A DNA stretch of 57,702 bases from Sharpea azabuensis DSM 18934 (GTDB lineage: Bacteria > Bacillota_I > Bacilli_A > Erysipelotrichales > Coprobacillaceae): contig NZ_JNKU01000012.1 of NCBI RefSeq assembly GCF_000702165.1, positions 1 to 57,702 of the forward strand. Reading direction: 5' to 3'. Within the stretch, counting starts at the first letter, position 1; each line of letters opens with the position of its first letter. Shown piece after piece: positions 47,204 through 55,915 of this stretch. The notes beneath the pieces were generated by a model that saw only the letters and a program-made list of their open reading frames with translations, was not told the origin of the DNA and searched no databases. Position numbers and translations under genes: made by a program.

Positions 47204-49105
47204 TTATTTGGCTTTATCTAAAGCCTCTTTCATACTTTCAAATGGTCTTCCGCCACCTTCATAGTAACGTGAGAACATTTCATAGAATTCTAATCGTAGA
47301 ACCTGAATACCAACGATCATACCTTCAAGCACCATGACAAAGATATTGCCTAGCACAAGAACAATCCAGTAGCCAAAGCCACCCACCATTCCGGCTAATG
47401 TATAAACAACTAGCATCATGCCCGCATGGGACAATACGAAGCCACCCACACGAAGATAAGATACTGTATTGGTAATAAATGTAAGAAGGACATCAAAGAG
47501 TTCAAAGAATCCTTCTGTAAAGAATGCCCCAAATCCATCTGGGAACATTGGATAACCACCAATCTTTCTTGTCAGTGGTTCTTTTAAGAACATCAATAAT
47601 ATTGGTACAACAATGAAGAAGACCACAAATGGACGACCTAATGGTAAATGTAAACCAGCAATCATATTAATAATTAAGGCAATCACTGCTAAATAGAATA
47701 CCAAACCAGCGAGACCATTTTGTGAGAAAAGGAATTCGCCCCAATTCTTCTTCTTGCCATTCATATAAGTATTAAAGCTAATCGTAATTATGATGAGGAC
47801 AGCCCCAATCGCAACTGCTGTTCCCAGTAGTGTCATAGTATTGGAAGCTTTAAGTGGGACGAAGAATGGTTTAATCAAGGTTTCACTACCAAAGACTGAA
47901 CCAAAGATAATCCCCATAATAATGGAGAAGATCCCAATTCTTACCCCAACTTCACCAAGCTTGAAGCCTTTGAACTTACTCATCAAATAACCAAAGAGAA
48001 TCAACATTGCCCCTTGGCCAACATCACCAAACATGATGCCAAAAAGAATACAATAAGTTAAAGCCACGAAGTTCGTCGGATCCATATCCGTATAATTAGG
48101 TACACCATACATTTCTACGAACATACCAAACGGTTTCGCAAACCAGTGGTTGACAAGCTTTGTAGGTGGTTTGAGTCGATAATCACTCATTGGTGGTGTT
48201 AAATCAACACGCACACGGTCCATCTTTTCATATTCTTCTTTAATCACATTGGCATCTTTGACAGTCGCAAAGCCATAAATAGCAGCACTCTTACCAAAGA
48301 TCACCACATATTTCTTCGCTTCGGTAATACGGTTGAGTTCGCGTGCTGATGCGTAAAGCTTTGAAAGATGGGCTTTGTTTTCTTCAATAAAGTTCGCTCT
48401 TCTTGCTTTTAATTCTTCAAGATAGGCTGTTGCTGTATTGGTTTCTTCATCCAGTTTCACAATTGCATCTTCAACTGAGCCATGGACGAATTCTGGAATA
48501 CGCACACGTTTGAAGAATAATGTCGAGAAAATATTATCAATTTCAGGTGCCTTATTACGGGTTGTAATATACATGATATAACATTCTTGAGTATCTTCTT
48601 CAAAGACCTTATAAAGGAATTCCTGATTTTCATAATATTCAAGCTTTGTCAGCGAAGAACTTGGCATGTGGCCAATTCTAATTTGTAGATAGTGGGAATC
48701 GAACAAATAGTCGAAGTTAATGCCGGAATTCACCATGTGACTGATTTCTTTCTTAACAGCCGCATTCTCATCCATCATTTCTAAAAGCTGACGTTTTGTT
48801 TCATCGAAGTCATCAAACTTCTTCACAAAATCATTGAGAAATTGCACTTCTTTTTCAACATCGATTTCTTCTGTACGCGCTTCATCAAGTTCAAGATGAT
48901 GGTTCTTACAGGCATCTTCAATACGATGGGCGATATCCCCATATGGGTTATCGACATTCATCACAGTGATGTCTCTTACGCCATCAGCAAACTTGCTGGC
49001 AAGCTCTGGATGAAATGTTGTTGAATCAACAAGCTTATCCAATATAACATCAACATTTTCGACAGGGAATTCGATTTCAAGTAATTTCAGTTTTGCAATA
49101 GCCAT
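47204..49105 (-). CDS. ntpI: V-type ATPase subunit I (a-subunit)
   Basis: The stator channel subunit, 633 residues. A cytoplasmic N-terminal half contains a long coiled coil. A membrane C-terminal half has seven or eight segments, with TYCILFGIMFGDVGQGAMLIL (about residue 365) and TNTVSYLRVGGFVLSHAGMM with the essential Arg in segment 7. The end GLQVLRLEFYEMFSRYYEGGGRPF-type sequence is conserved. Confidence 0.94.
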   Translation of the reverse strand: MAIAKLKLLEIEFPVENVDVILDKLVDSTTFHPELASKFADGVRDITVMNVDNPYGDIAHRIEDACKNHHLELDEARTEEIDVEKEVQFLNDFVKKFDDFDETKRQLLEMMDENAAVKKEISHMVNSGINFDYLFDSHYLQIRIGHMPSSSLTKLEYYENQEFLYKVFEEDTQECYIMYITTRNKAPEIDNIFSTLFFKRVRIPEFVHGSVEDAIVKLDEETNTATAYLEELKARRANFIEENKAHLSKLYASARELNRITEAKKYVVIFGKSAAIYGFATVKDANVIKEEYEKMDRVRVDLTPPMSDYRLKPPTKLVNHWFAKPFGMFVEMYGVPNYTDMDPTNFVALTYCILFGIMFGDVGQGAMLILFGYLMSKFKGFKLGEVGVRIGIFSIIMGIIFGSVFGSETLIKPFFVPLKASNTMTLLGTAVAIGAVLIIITISFNTYMNGKKKNWGEFLFSQNGLAGLVFYLAVIALIINMIAGLHLPLGRPFVVFFIVVPILLMFLKEPLTRKIGGYPMFPDGFGAFFTEGFFELFDVLLTFITNTVSYLRVGGFVLSHAGMMLVVYTLAGMVGGFGYWIVLVLGNIFVMVLEGMIVGIQVLRLEFYEMFSRYYEGGGRPFESMKEALDKAK

Positions 49106-49125
49106 GCTTCAATATTCCCTCCCTT

Positions 49126-50160
49126 TTATTGAATGATTAGTTTGCGAATACTATCTGCATCTTGATTATATCTAACCCCTTCAACAATATGTTTGAGATT
49201 TTCAATTTCAAGATTATGCACAATAACATAAGTCATGAAGACAAGTGGTGCACTTGTTGAAAACATCATATATTTCTTAGCAAGGTTATATTCAATACGC
49301 TGTGTATAGTATTCAATATAAACATAATCATGATCACCAACATCAATCTTATAGGCTGATGTTGATAATTTCGCAAGCATATCATCAGCATCTTTGGCAT
49401 TGATGAGTTCTTTCATCATGCGCTTAGAGATTCTTGTATGATCCAAAAGCAAGAGTTCTGTAATGTCGACAGGTGATGCATTGAAGTATTTCTTTAAACG
49501 ATAGATCTTTGTGATATTGTCTAATTCAACACTTGTATCAAGCATCTTGAGAAGTTCCTGCTGTGTTTTCCCTTTATATAACGACTTTACAGTTTCTTCA
49601 TAGTGATCATAGTATGCTCGCTTTAATTCTAGTTCAATCTTGTTTACGTTGATTCTCTTACCTCTTTCAGGCAAGCAAGATGAAATGACCTTGGCATAAT
49701 CTGTCTTTTCGATTAATTTCATCAGGTCATCAATGTTATGCACATTTAATAGCCCATTGATATCAAATGTCGTATAACCTTTCAAGTAGGATGGTAGGAT
49801 GACTTTGAGATCCTCTAAACGATCAGCGTTGATGAGTCTGAGGACATGGAGAAGAATATTGATCTCACGCCCCATAATATTCAACATATAGAAATCTCTT
49901 TCTTTACCTACACCATAGCGTGCCAGTCTTGAAATACGCATGAATGTTTCTTCACTCAAGAGTGCTTCAAGCTGTCCACGATGGACATCATTTTCACGAA
50001 TATCTCCAAACACACTGCTATAGGCAGTATTGTTTTTGAGATAATTCACAACTTCACTAACAGACTTTAAAGATAATAAAGCCTCATAATCTGATGAAGT
50101 GAGATGTCCTCCATACATCGATCTTGCTTTCGCAAGAATCGCATTAGAAGCAAATGCCAT
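49126..50160 (-). CDS. ntpC: V-type ATPase subunit C
   Basis: A 344-residue helical subunit (archaeal C/eukaryotic d type) connecting the central stalk to the rotor ring. Seen are LAKARSMYGGHLTSSDYEALLSL at the N-terminus and the repeated three-domain helical pattern with NIMGREINILLHVLRLI. It lies two bases after the small coiled-coil gene. Confidence 0.9.
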   Translation of the reverse strand: MAFASNAILAKARSMYGGHLTSSDYEALLSLKSVSEVVNYLKNNTAYSSVFGDIRENDVHRGQLEALLSEETFMRISRLARYGVGKERDFYMLNIMGREINILLHVLRLINADRLEDLKVILPSYLKGYTTFDINGLLNVHNIDDLMKLIEKTDYAKVISSCLPERGKRINVNKIELELKRAYYDHYEETVKSLYKGKTQQELLKMLDTSVELDNITKIYRLKKYFNASPVDITELLLLDHTRISKRMMKELINAKDADDMLAKLSTSAYKIDVGDHDYVYIEYYTQRIEYNLAKKYMMFSTSAPLVFMTYVIVHNLEIENLKHIVEGVRYNQDADSIRKLIIQ

Positions 50161-50162
50161 TT

Positions 50163-50471
50163 TTACTCCTTACAAGCGGCAACCATTTTGGCAATCCATT
50201 CATCTTTATGGGCTTCAAAATAGGAAGAAAGTGAACTTAACTGCTGCATATAGTGTTCATCATTCTCTTTCTTCGTTGCTTCAATAGAAGCTTTTAATTC
50301 TTTCTTCTTTTCATCGAGAGTCTTCTGATATTCATTAACGAATTGATCATAGACCTCTTTTTTACGTGCGTTCATGTTCGTAGAACTAAGAGCACGCTGA
50401 TGTTTGGCATCTTCTACTGATGCTGCACATTCATGGTCAAAATTAATGATATCTTGTATCAGTTTATCCAT
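50163..50471 (-). CDS. ntpF: V-type ATPase small coiled-coil subunit (G/H-type, peripheral stalk)
   Basis: A 102-residue, highly charged, almost wholly helical protein (Lys/Glu-rich, for example EKKKELKASIEATKKENDEH). It fits the peripheral-stalk subunit called NtpF or AhaH that pairs with subunit E. Sequence identity in this family is low, so the call leans on size, heptad character and its place at the head of the operon. AGGAGT precedes the ATG. Confidence 0.78.
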   Translation of the reverse strand: MDKLIQDIINFDHECAASVEDAKHQRALSSTNMNARKKEVYDQFVNEYQKTLDEKKKELKASIEATKKENDEHYMQQLSSLSSYFEAHKDEWIAKMVAACKE

Positions 50472-50571
50472 GTTATCACTCCTATCAATATCGAATATAT
50501 GTTACTCTTCACAAAATCAAAATTCAAGTTCTTGAAGAGCCAAAAAAGCCTTATATAACGCCACTTTTTAG

Positions 50572-50580
50572 ATTATACCA
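50572..50580 (-). promoter_or_regulatory. Extended -10 promoter of the V-ATPase operon
   Basis: TGGTATAAT on the minus strand (TG-N-TATAAT), about 100 bases before ntpF. No good -35 box is visible. Confidence 0.55.
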
Positions 50581-50670
50581 AAAAAGTATAGTTTCTATTT
50601 ATCCTAAATATAGTTCACTACATAAGAGCTTTCTATAGCTATTTTATCACGATTTCATCGCGTTTTTTTG

Positions 50671-50702
50671 AAAAAAAGAAAAAATGCATGAAAATCATGC
50701 AT
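50671..50702 (-). terminator. Terminator after the HAD phosphatase gene
   Basis: The stem ATGCATGA/TCATGCAT is followed by a T-rich run on the minus strand. Confidence 0.88.
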
Positions 50703-51507
50703 GAAAAAAATACTTTTCGATAAATTTTGCCACACCATTTCTATTGGCATCGTCTTCTGTTATCATATTTGCCACCTTTTTTACATCATTCATGGCATTC
50801 TTCATCGCAACACCTAAACCTGCATCCTGAATCATCGATAAATCATTATCCCCATCACCAAAAGCTACAACCTCACTCATCTTGATCCCTTGCGTATCAA
50901 GATAGGATTGAATGCCACTGCTTTTTGATGTATCAGCATCCTGTATTTCAAATAGGAAATTGACAGACTTGGTTGCAGAAAGGTTATGAGGCAGATATTT
51001 TGATACAAGCTGATCTAATTGTGCACTGTCTGCTAAATAATGTGCCACAACAATCTTATGAAAGGTATGTTGTTCTAAATCCTGTGTTGAAATCATATGA
51101 ACTTCATTTGCGTTCGCTTGAGCCATGAAGAAATCAAGAACATCACGATCACCAACACCATAAGGTTTGCCTTTTTCATTGAAGAAGGCAGCGGTTGTCA
51201 CTACGCTTAGTTTCTGATAGAAGTTGGCGAACTGTTGGCTATCAACTGGTTTACTTATCAATGTTTCTTTGTTTGTATGTAAATCTATGAAATGTGTGCC
51301 GTTTTCCTCAACGATAAAATCCATCAGATTCGCAAGATCTTGATAGTGTGTGGCAATATGGGCATAATCACGCCCACTCGCAATGCCCAAAAGCATGCCC
51401 GTCTCTTTAAGAGACTTTAAAGCTTTTAGATTCTGTTGAGAGACTTGACTCTGATTGTTGAAAAGTGTGCCATCTAGATCAAATACAGCGACTTTATAGT
51501 GATTCAT
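50695..51507 (-). CDS. HAD-superfamily (Cof-type) phosphatase
   Basis: A 270-residue class IIB HAD hydrolase. Motif I is FDLDGTLFN (residues 9-17), motif II IASGRD, and motif IV FGDGDNDLSMIQDAG (about residue 218). Substrate unknown. It starts within the last 14 bases of the AraC-type regulator, so the two are co-translated; the regulator may sense a sugar or sugar phosphate that this enzyme acts on (inference). GGAGGG precedes the ATG. Confidence 0.9.
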   Translation of the reverse strand: MNHYKVAVFDLDGTLFNNQSQVSQQNLKALKSLKETGMLLGIASGRDYAHIATHYQDLANLMDFIVEENGTHFIDLHTNKETLISKPVDSQQFANFYQKLSVVTTAAFFNEKGKPYGVGDRDVLDFFMAQANANEVHMISTQDLEQHTFHKIVVAHYLADSAQLDQLVSKYLPHNLSATKSVNFLFEIQDADTSKSSGIQSYLDTQGIKMSEVVAFGDGDNDLSMIQDAGLGVAMKNAMNDVKKVANMITEDDANRNGVAKFIEKYFFHA

Positions 51508-52474
51508 GCTTGCCCTCCTGCTTTTTCTTATAGGCCATTGGTGTCATATGATATTGCTTCTTGAAGGTCTTATAGAAATAGGATTCATTTTCATAACCTA
51601 CTTCATTAATAATTCTCTCAATGGAATAAGATGAATATTCCATGAGTTCAGTAGCTTTCTTAAAACGCATATCTTTGAGTAATTGAATGAAGGTTGTCCC
51701 CGTCATTTTCTTAATGAATTTAGAGAGCTGATAGTCTTTCATATGGACCATTTCACCAAGCTCACTAAGTGAGGCATTGTTGTAATTAAGAGTGATGTAT
51801 TTATAGATTGTGCTCATTAAGACCTTATCATAAGTACTCTTTGTATAGGACTGTATGGCTTCAGGATGATTCATCAGTTCACTCATCAAGAGTCCCATTA
51901 ATAGCTTTAATTCAATCTTGTTGTTGAGGGTTGGTTCATAGAGATGGGTAATAATAGCCTCAACATAGGAGGTGACCAAGTCATTCTTCTCTAAGTCAAA
52001 GATCAGATATTCCCCGATATTCTCCGATGAATAAAGTGAATGAAAGATAAAATCATTAAGCTTATATTCACTGCCCATTACACTTGATAAGAAGGAAAGC
52101 ATTTCCTGCTTAATGATAAAGTTAAAGATAATATCATTCTCCCCACTAGGAGCAATGGAATGTTCAATCGCTTGATTGACAAGAAGCAACTGACCGGTCT
52201 TTAAGTGAATATCATGATCATCAATTGTCGTTGTCATCGTACCACTATAGACATACATCAGCTCAATATAATTATGTTTATGAGCGGGATAGGACATAAA
52301 GCGAGTATGCTTTCTGACACCAATAAGGGCACCTTCATCAAGAATCTTTCTTGCATCAATCGTTTCTTCATCGTCAAGGTAAATACTGCGATCAATATTC
52401 ACCTTACCATTAAGGGCATCAATCTCTTCATCACTAAATGCCAGCAACTTCTCTAAAATAGCCTGACTCAGCAT
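51494..52474 (-). CDS. AraC-family transcriptional regulator
   Basis: A protein of about 326 residues. The N-terminal cupin domain holds HKHNYIELMYVYSGTMTTTI and LLLVNQAIEHSI, the sugar-sensing pattern. The C-terminal AraC double helix-turn-helix has SLSELGEMVHMKDYQLSKFI and IERIINEVGYENESYFYKTF KKQY. I choose ATG 52472-52474 (MLSQAIL) with GGAGG 8 bases upstream. It lies back to back with a plus-strand HAD gene, with only about 105 bases between the two starts. Confidence 0.92.
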   Translation of the reverse strand: MLSQAILEKLLAFSDEEIDALNGKVNIDRSIYLDDEETIDARKILDEGALIGVRKHTRFMSYPAHKHNYIELMYVYSGTMTTTIDDHDIHLKTGQLLLVNQAIEHSIAPSGENDIIFNFIIKQEMLSFLSSVMGSEYKLNDFIFHSLYSSENIGEYLIFDLEKNDLVTSYVEAIITHLYEPTLNNKIELKLLMGLLMSELMNHPEAIQSYTKSTYDKVLMSTIYKYITLNYNNASLSELGEMVHMKDYQLSKFIKKMTGTTFIQLLKDMRFKKATELMEYSSYSIERIINEVGYENESYFYKTFKKQYHMTPMAYKKKQEGKHESL

Positions 52475-52579
52475 CTCGTTATCCTCCCTTCTTCTCATAT
52501 TTTATTGTTTTTTCTCTTGTTCGTCCACTTTCATAATAGAGAATTTATGATATTCTATAATAGTGATGGAGGTAATGTT

Positions 52580-53326
52580 GTGATTCTTGCAAGTGATTTT
52601 GATAATACATTATATTTTAGAGGGCATTTTAAAAAAGATGACCTTAAAGCCATAAAAGCCTTCCAAGAAGCTGGTGGTAAGTTTGGTGTCTGTACGGGTA
52701 GACCATTACTTGGGATTGTGGCACCAACACTGGGTAAAATCAAATATGATTTCTATATTTGTAATAGTGGTGGAGCGATTTATGATCAGAATAGAGATGT
52801 GCTGATGATGAAGAAAATCCCCCTTGATTTAGCGCGTGAACTGATTAGTAAAGTACATGTGGATGTATCGATTATTCATAATGAAAAGATGTTATTTTAT
52901 TATTATAAGAAGATTCCGAAGATCCTTCATCCCCACCAACGCGTCTTAAAATCATTCGATAGTATAGATGATGACTTTATTATGGGAATGAGTTTTCATT
53001 TTCCTAAAGGACAGCTAGCAGAGGCAAAGGCATGTACTGATATGATTAATGAACAATACTTTGATCATATGAGTGCTTTCCAGAATAATGAACATGTAGA
53101 TATTTGTGCGAACGGTTGCTCTAAGGGTGCAGGGTTAAAGTTTATTGAAGATTATTTTAATACCCCTCATCATAAAGTTGGGGCGATTGGTGATAGCTTC
53201 AATGACATTAGCTTGCTTCAAGCAGGTGGGGTTAGCTTTACTTTTGACTATGGGCCAGACGATTTAAAGAAGGAAGCTGATTACATCGTTGGAAGTGTCG
53301 GAGAATCTCTAAAGTATCTCTTATAA
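52580..53326 (+). CDS. HAD-superfamily (Cof-type) phosphatase
   Basis: A class IIB HAD hydrolase of about 248 residues with motif I ASDFDNTLYF at the very N-terminus, VCTGRP and motif IV AIGDSFNDISLLQAG (about residue 205). I choose GTG 52580-52582, because GGAGG stands 7 bases before it and motif I then falls at its usual place; the frame is open to 52505, but that stretch is not protein-like. A TATAAT lies at 52556-52561. Divergent from the AraC-type gene, which may regulate it (inference). Confidence 0.87.
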   Translation: MILASDFDNTLYFRGHFKKDDLKAIKAFQEAGGKFGVCTGRPLLGIVAPTLGKIKYDFYICNSGGAIYDQNRDVLMMKKIPLDLARELISKVHVDVSIIHNEKMLFYYYKKIPKILHPHQRVLKSFDSIDDDFIMGMSFHFPKGQLAEAKACTDMINEQYFDHMSAFQNNEHVDICANGCSKGAGLKFIEDYFNTPHHKVGAIGDSFNDISLLQAGGVSFTFDYGPDDLKKEADYIVGSVGESLKYLL

Positions 53327-53390
53327 AAATAGCTATTTTCTAAATTAATATATTCACATTTTATTTATTCATAAATATATGTGTTAAAAA

Positions 53391-53419
53391 TTGACTTTTA
53401 AGAGTATGTTTGTTAAGGT
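53391..53419 (+). promoter_or_regulatory. Possible promoter of hom-lysC-asd
   Basis: TTGACT, 17 bases, TAAGGT. The -35 is good and the -10 poor, so the start site is uncertain. Confidence 0.35.
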
Positions 53420-53504
53420 GATAAAAATATTGAAAGAAGGGAGAAGCGAGTTTAAGCAATTGATGAAAAAAGGCAATGTGAAAACTGGCTTCTTTTTGTA
53501 TTAA
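53406..53504 (+). CDS. Short leader frame upstream of hom (32 codons, or 13 from an inner ATG)
   Basis: An open frame reading MFVKVIKILKEGRSEFKQLM, then KKGNVKTGFFLY and stop, ends directly before the hom ribosome-binding site. From the inner ATG (53463) it is a 13-residue peptide whose last codons lie in the right arm of the attenuator-like hairpin. Neither ATG has a convincing ribosome site, so translation is uncertain. Confidence 0.35.
   Translation: MFVKVIKILKEGRSEFKQLMKKGNVKTGFFLY
53442..53497 (+). promoter_or_regulatory. Attenuator-like terminator in the hom leader
   Basis: AGAAGC(G)AGTTT pairs with AAACT(G)GCTTCT across a 29-base loop and is followed by TTTT, 21 bases before the hom start. 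It looks like a conditional terminator. No T-box motif or lysine-riboswitch core is visible. Confidence 0.5.
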
Positions 53505-53517
53505 AGGAGGATAACTT

Positions 53518-54669
53518 ATGATTATTGGCGTTGTGGGCCTTGGTACTGTTGGCTTTGGTACTGTTGATATTCTTGTCAAAGAAAAAGCACGTCTTGAAAA
53601 AGAGATTGGTGAAGAAGTAAAAGTGAAATATGGCTGTTCTCTTGAAGATGTTGATTTGCCTGAGGGCATTATTTATACCAGAGATTTCAATGATATCATT
53701 AATGATGAAGAAGTTGATGTTGTTGTTGAACTCATTGGTGGGGTCACGATAGCTAAAAAGATTATTCTTGAAGCCTTGAAGAAAGGTAAACATGTTGTTA
53801 CTGCTAATAAAGCTCTATTAGCCCATGATGGTGAAGAGCTCTTCAAATGTGCAACAGAAAACAATGTCAATTTATACTATGAAGCAGCTGTTGGTGGTGG
53901 TATTCCTGTTGTTGTTCCAGCTAAAGAATCTTTAATCGCAAATAACATCTATAAGATTGAAGGGATTCTGAATGGTACCACTAACTTTATTCTGACATTA
54001 ATGGAAAAAGAAAATCTTGATTTTAATGAAGCTCTCACAATTGCTGATGATCAGGGCTTTGTGGAAGCCGATGCTTCACTTGACTTAGATGGCTATGATG
54101 CTGCCCATAAGATTAAGCTGCTTGCCATGAATGCCTTCCATATCTTCTTTGACTTTGACAAAATTCAGCTTGAAGGTATTCGTAATGTCACAAAGAAAGA
54201 TATGGACTATGCCAAGAAGCTTGGTTATCGTATTAAGCTTATTGCCCAGGCAAAAAAGCTCGAACATGGCTATGGCCTAGATGTCGCTCCTACCCTCGTC
54301 CCTATAAATGATATTGTCGGAAATGTCATGGAGGCATATAATGTAGTGGAGATTACCTCAGATTACCTAGAAAACGTCTTATTCTATGGCAAGGGTGCAG
54401 GCCGCTATGTTACGGCTAGTGCGGTTGTAAGTGATATTATCAAATGTCATGATGATAAGAAATGGACATATCATTATGAACATACAGATGAAATCTATCC
54501 TATTACTTATAGTAGTTATTATATCCGTACAAATAAGCCTATTGATGTTGATTATGATCAATATCTTACTCTTGGTAATGATCATATCTATATCACAAGA
54601 GCCTATGAAAAAGACGAACTATTAAACAAACTAGGAGATCAGGAATATCATTTGTTTAAAGTGAGATAG
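53518..54669 (+). CDS. hom: Homoserine dehydrogenase
   Basis: Reduces aspartate semialdehyde to homoserine, the branch to threonine and methionine. The N-terminal Rossmann motif is GVVGLGTVGFGTVDIL (residues 3-18). The catalytic part has AAVGGGIPVVVPAKESL, the family signature GILNGTTNFILTLME, and ADASLDLDGYDAAHKIKLLA (about residues 180-200). At 383 residues it lacks the C-terminal ACT domain of the 430-residue feedback-inhibited form. AAAGGAGG precedes the ATG; lysC follows after three bases. Confidence 0.95.
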   Translation: MIIGVVGLGTVGFGTVDILVKEKARLEKEIGEEVKVKYGCSLEDVDLPEGIIYTRDFNDIINDEEVDVVVELIGGVTIAKKIILEALKKGKHVVTANKALLAHDGEELFKCATENNVNLYYEAAVGGGIPVVVPAKESLIANNIYKIEGILNGTTNFILTLMEKENLDFNEALTIADDQGFVEADASLDLDGYDAAHKIKLLAMNAFHIFFDFDKIQLEGIRNVTKKDMDYAKKLGYRIKLIAQAKKLEHGYGLDVAPTLVPINDIVGNVMEAYNVVEITSDYLENVLFYGKGAGRYVTASAVVSDIIKCHDDKKWTYHYEHTDEIYPITYSSYYIRTNKPIDVDYDQYLTLGNDHIYITRAYEKDELLNKLGDQEYHLFKVR

Positions 54670-54672
54670 GAT

Positions 54673-55911
54673 ATGCGTATTATTGTTCAAAAATATGGTG
54701 GGACTTCAACACGTAACAGAGAAACACGTTCAATGATGTATGACAATATCATTGATGTGGTTAATGCAAAAAACAAGGCTGTTGTTGTCGTAAGTGCCAT
54801 GGGTCGCTATGATGACCCTTATGCAACTGATACTCTTTTATCAGTTGTTAGAAAAAAATACTTGAATGACGAAGAAATTGACCGTCTTTCAAGTATCGGT
54901 GAAACCTTAGCAACGCTCGTAATTAAAAGTGAACTTGCTTCACTAGGGTACCGTGTTGCTTCTGTTTCAAATGAAGAATTAGGTATTATGACTGATGACT
55001 CTTTCACATGTGCTTCAATTGAAGCAGCTGAGGGTGAAGCCATCTTGAAGAAGCTTGAAGAGGCTGATATTGTCATTGCTCCTGGCTTCCAAGGCCACAA
55101 CAAAGATCATGTCATTACGACGCTTGGTCGTGGTGGTTCTGATTTATCAGCTGTAGCGATAGGAGCCGCCATTGGTGCAAGTGAAGTCGAAATCTACAGT
55201 GATGTCGATGGCATCTATACGGCTGATCCACGTATTGTACCAAGAGCTATGCGCCTAGATATGGTGAGCTATGAAGAAATGCTTGAACTTTCCAACAATG
55301 GTGCGAAAGTACTTAATCATCGTTGTGTCGTGCTCGCGGCAAAGACGGGCATTAAGATTCATTGTTGTTCATCATTTCGTCCTGGCAGAGGGACTTATGT
55401 GGTAGGAGAAGAAGATATGAAAGATGTCAATAAATTCGCAATTAGCGGCATTACAGGCACTCAGAATGAAGCACGATTTACTTTAGTGGGTGTGGAAATT
55501 AAAAATAATGTTGCGGGAAATTTGTTTAAGAAAATCAGTGAAGCCGGTGTTAATGTCAATGTCTATAATCAAGCACTGACAGGTGGAGGACATATGGATA
55601 TCTCCATTATTACCCAGCAAGAAGATATTGATACTGTTTTAGAAGTGATAAACAGTATGAAACAAGAATTACAGCCTAAGCGAACGATTGTGCGTGGCAA
55701 TATTGGGAAAGTAGCCGTCGTAGGAATAGGCATCCGCAATCGTCAAGGTATGTTTGAAAAAGTCTATAATACATTAGAAAGCAATGGCATTCATGTGGAA
55801 ATGGCAAGCTGTTCAGAAATCAATATCAGCTGTTATATTGACCGCAATGATGTCAATGATGCACAAGTATTATTACATGAAGCATTCATAGAAAATAATG
55901 AGGAGGAATAA
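54673..55911 (+). CDS. lysC: Aspartate kinase
   Basis: Phosphorylates aspartate, the first step to lysine, threonine and methionine. The 412-residue single-function kinase has VQKYGGTSTRN at the N-terminus, VITTLGRGGSDLSAVAIGAA (about residue 150) and SDVDGIYTADPRIV. Two C-terminal ACT regions are visible (FTLVGVEIKNNVAGNLFKKI and VAVVGIGIRNRQGMFEKVY), so it is probably feedback-regulated by lysine or threonine. It starts three bases after hom. Confidence 0.95.
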   Translation: MRIIVQKYGGTSTRNRETRSMMYDNIIDVVNAKNKAVVVVSAMGRYDDPYATDTLLSVVRKKYLNDEEIDRLSSIGETLATLVIKSELASLGYRVASVSNEELGIMTDDSFTCASIEAAEGEAILKKLEEADIVIAPGFQGHNKDHVITTLGRGGSDLSAVAIGAAIGASEVEIYSDVDGIYTADPRIVPRAMRLDMVSYEEMLELSNNGAKVLNHRCVVLAAKTGIKIHCCSSFRPGRGTYVVGEEDMKDVNKFAISGITGTQNEARFTLVGVEIKNNVAGNLFKKISEAGVNVNVYNQALTGGGHMDISIITQQEDIDTVLEVINSMKQELQPKRTIVRGNIGKVAVVGIGIRNRQGMFEKVYNTLESNGIHVEMASCSEINISCYIDRNDVNDAQVLLHEAFIENNEEE

Positions 55912-55915
55912 TTTC

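Noticed and set aside
50648-50669. CACGAT/ATCGCG hairpin with T7 on the plus strand
   Set aside because: One mismatch in a short stem and no plus-strand gene upstream, so I did not call a terminator.
53327-53517. Lysine riboswitch or T-box before hom
   Set aside because: The leader is too short, and neither the L-box core nor the T-box sequence is present.
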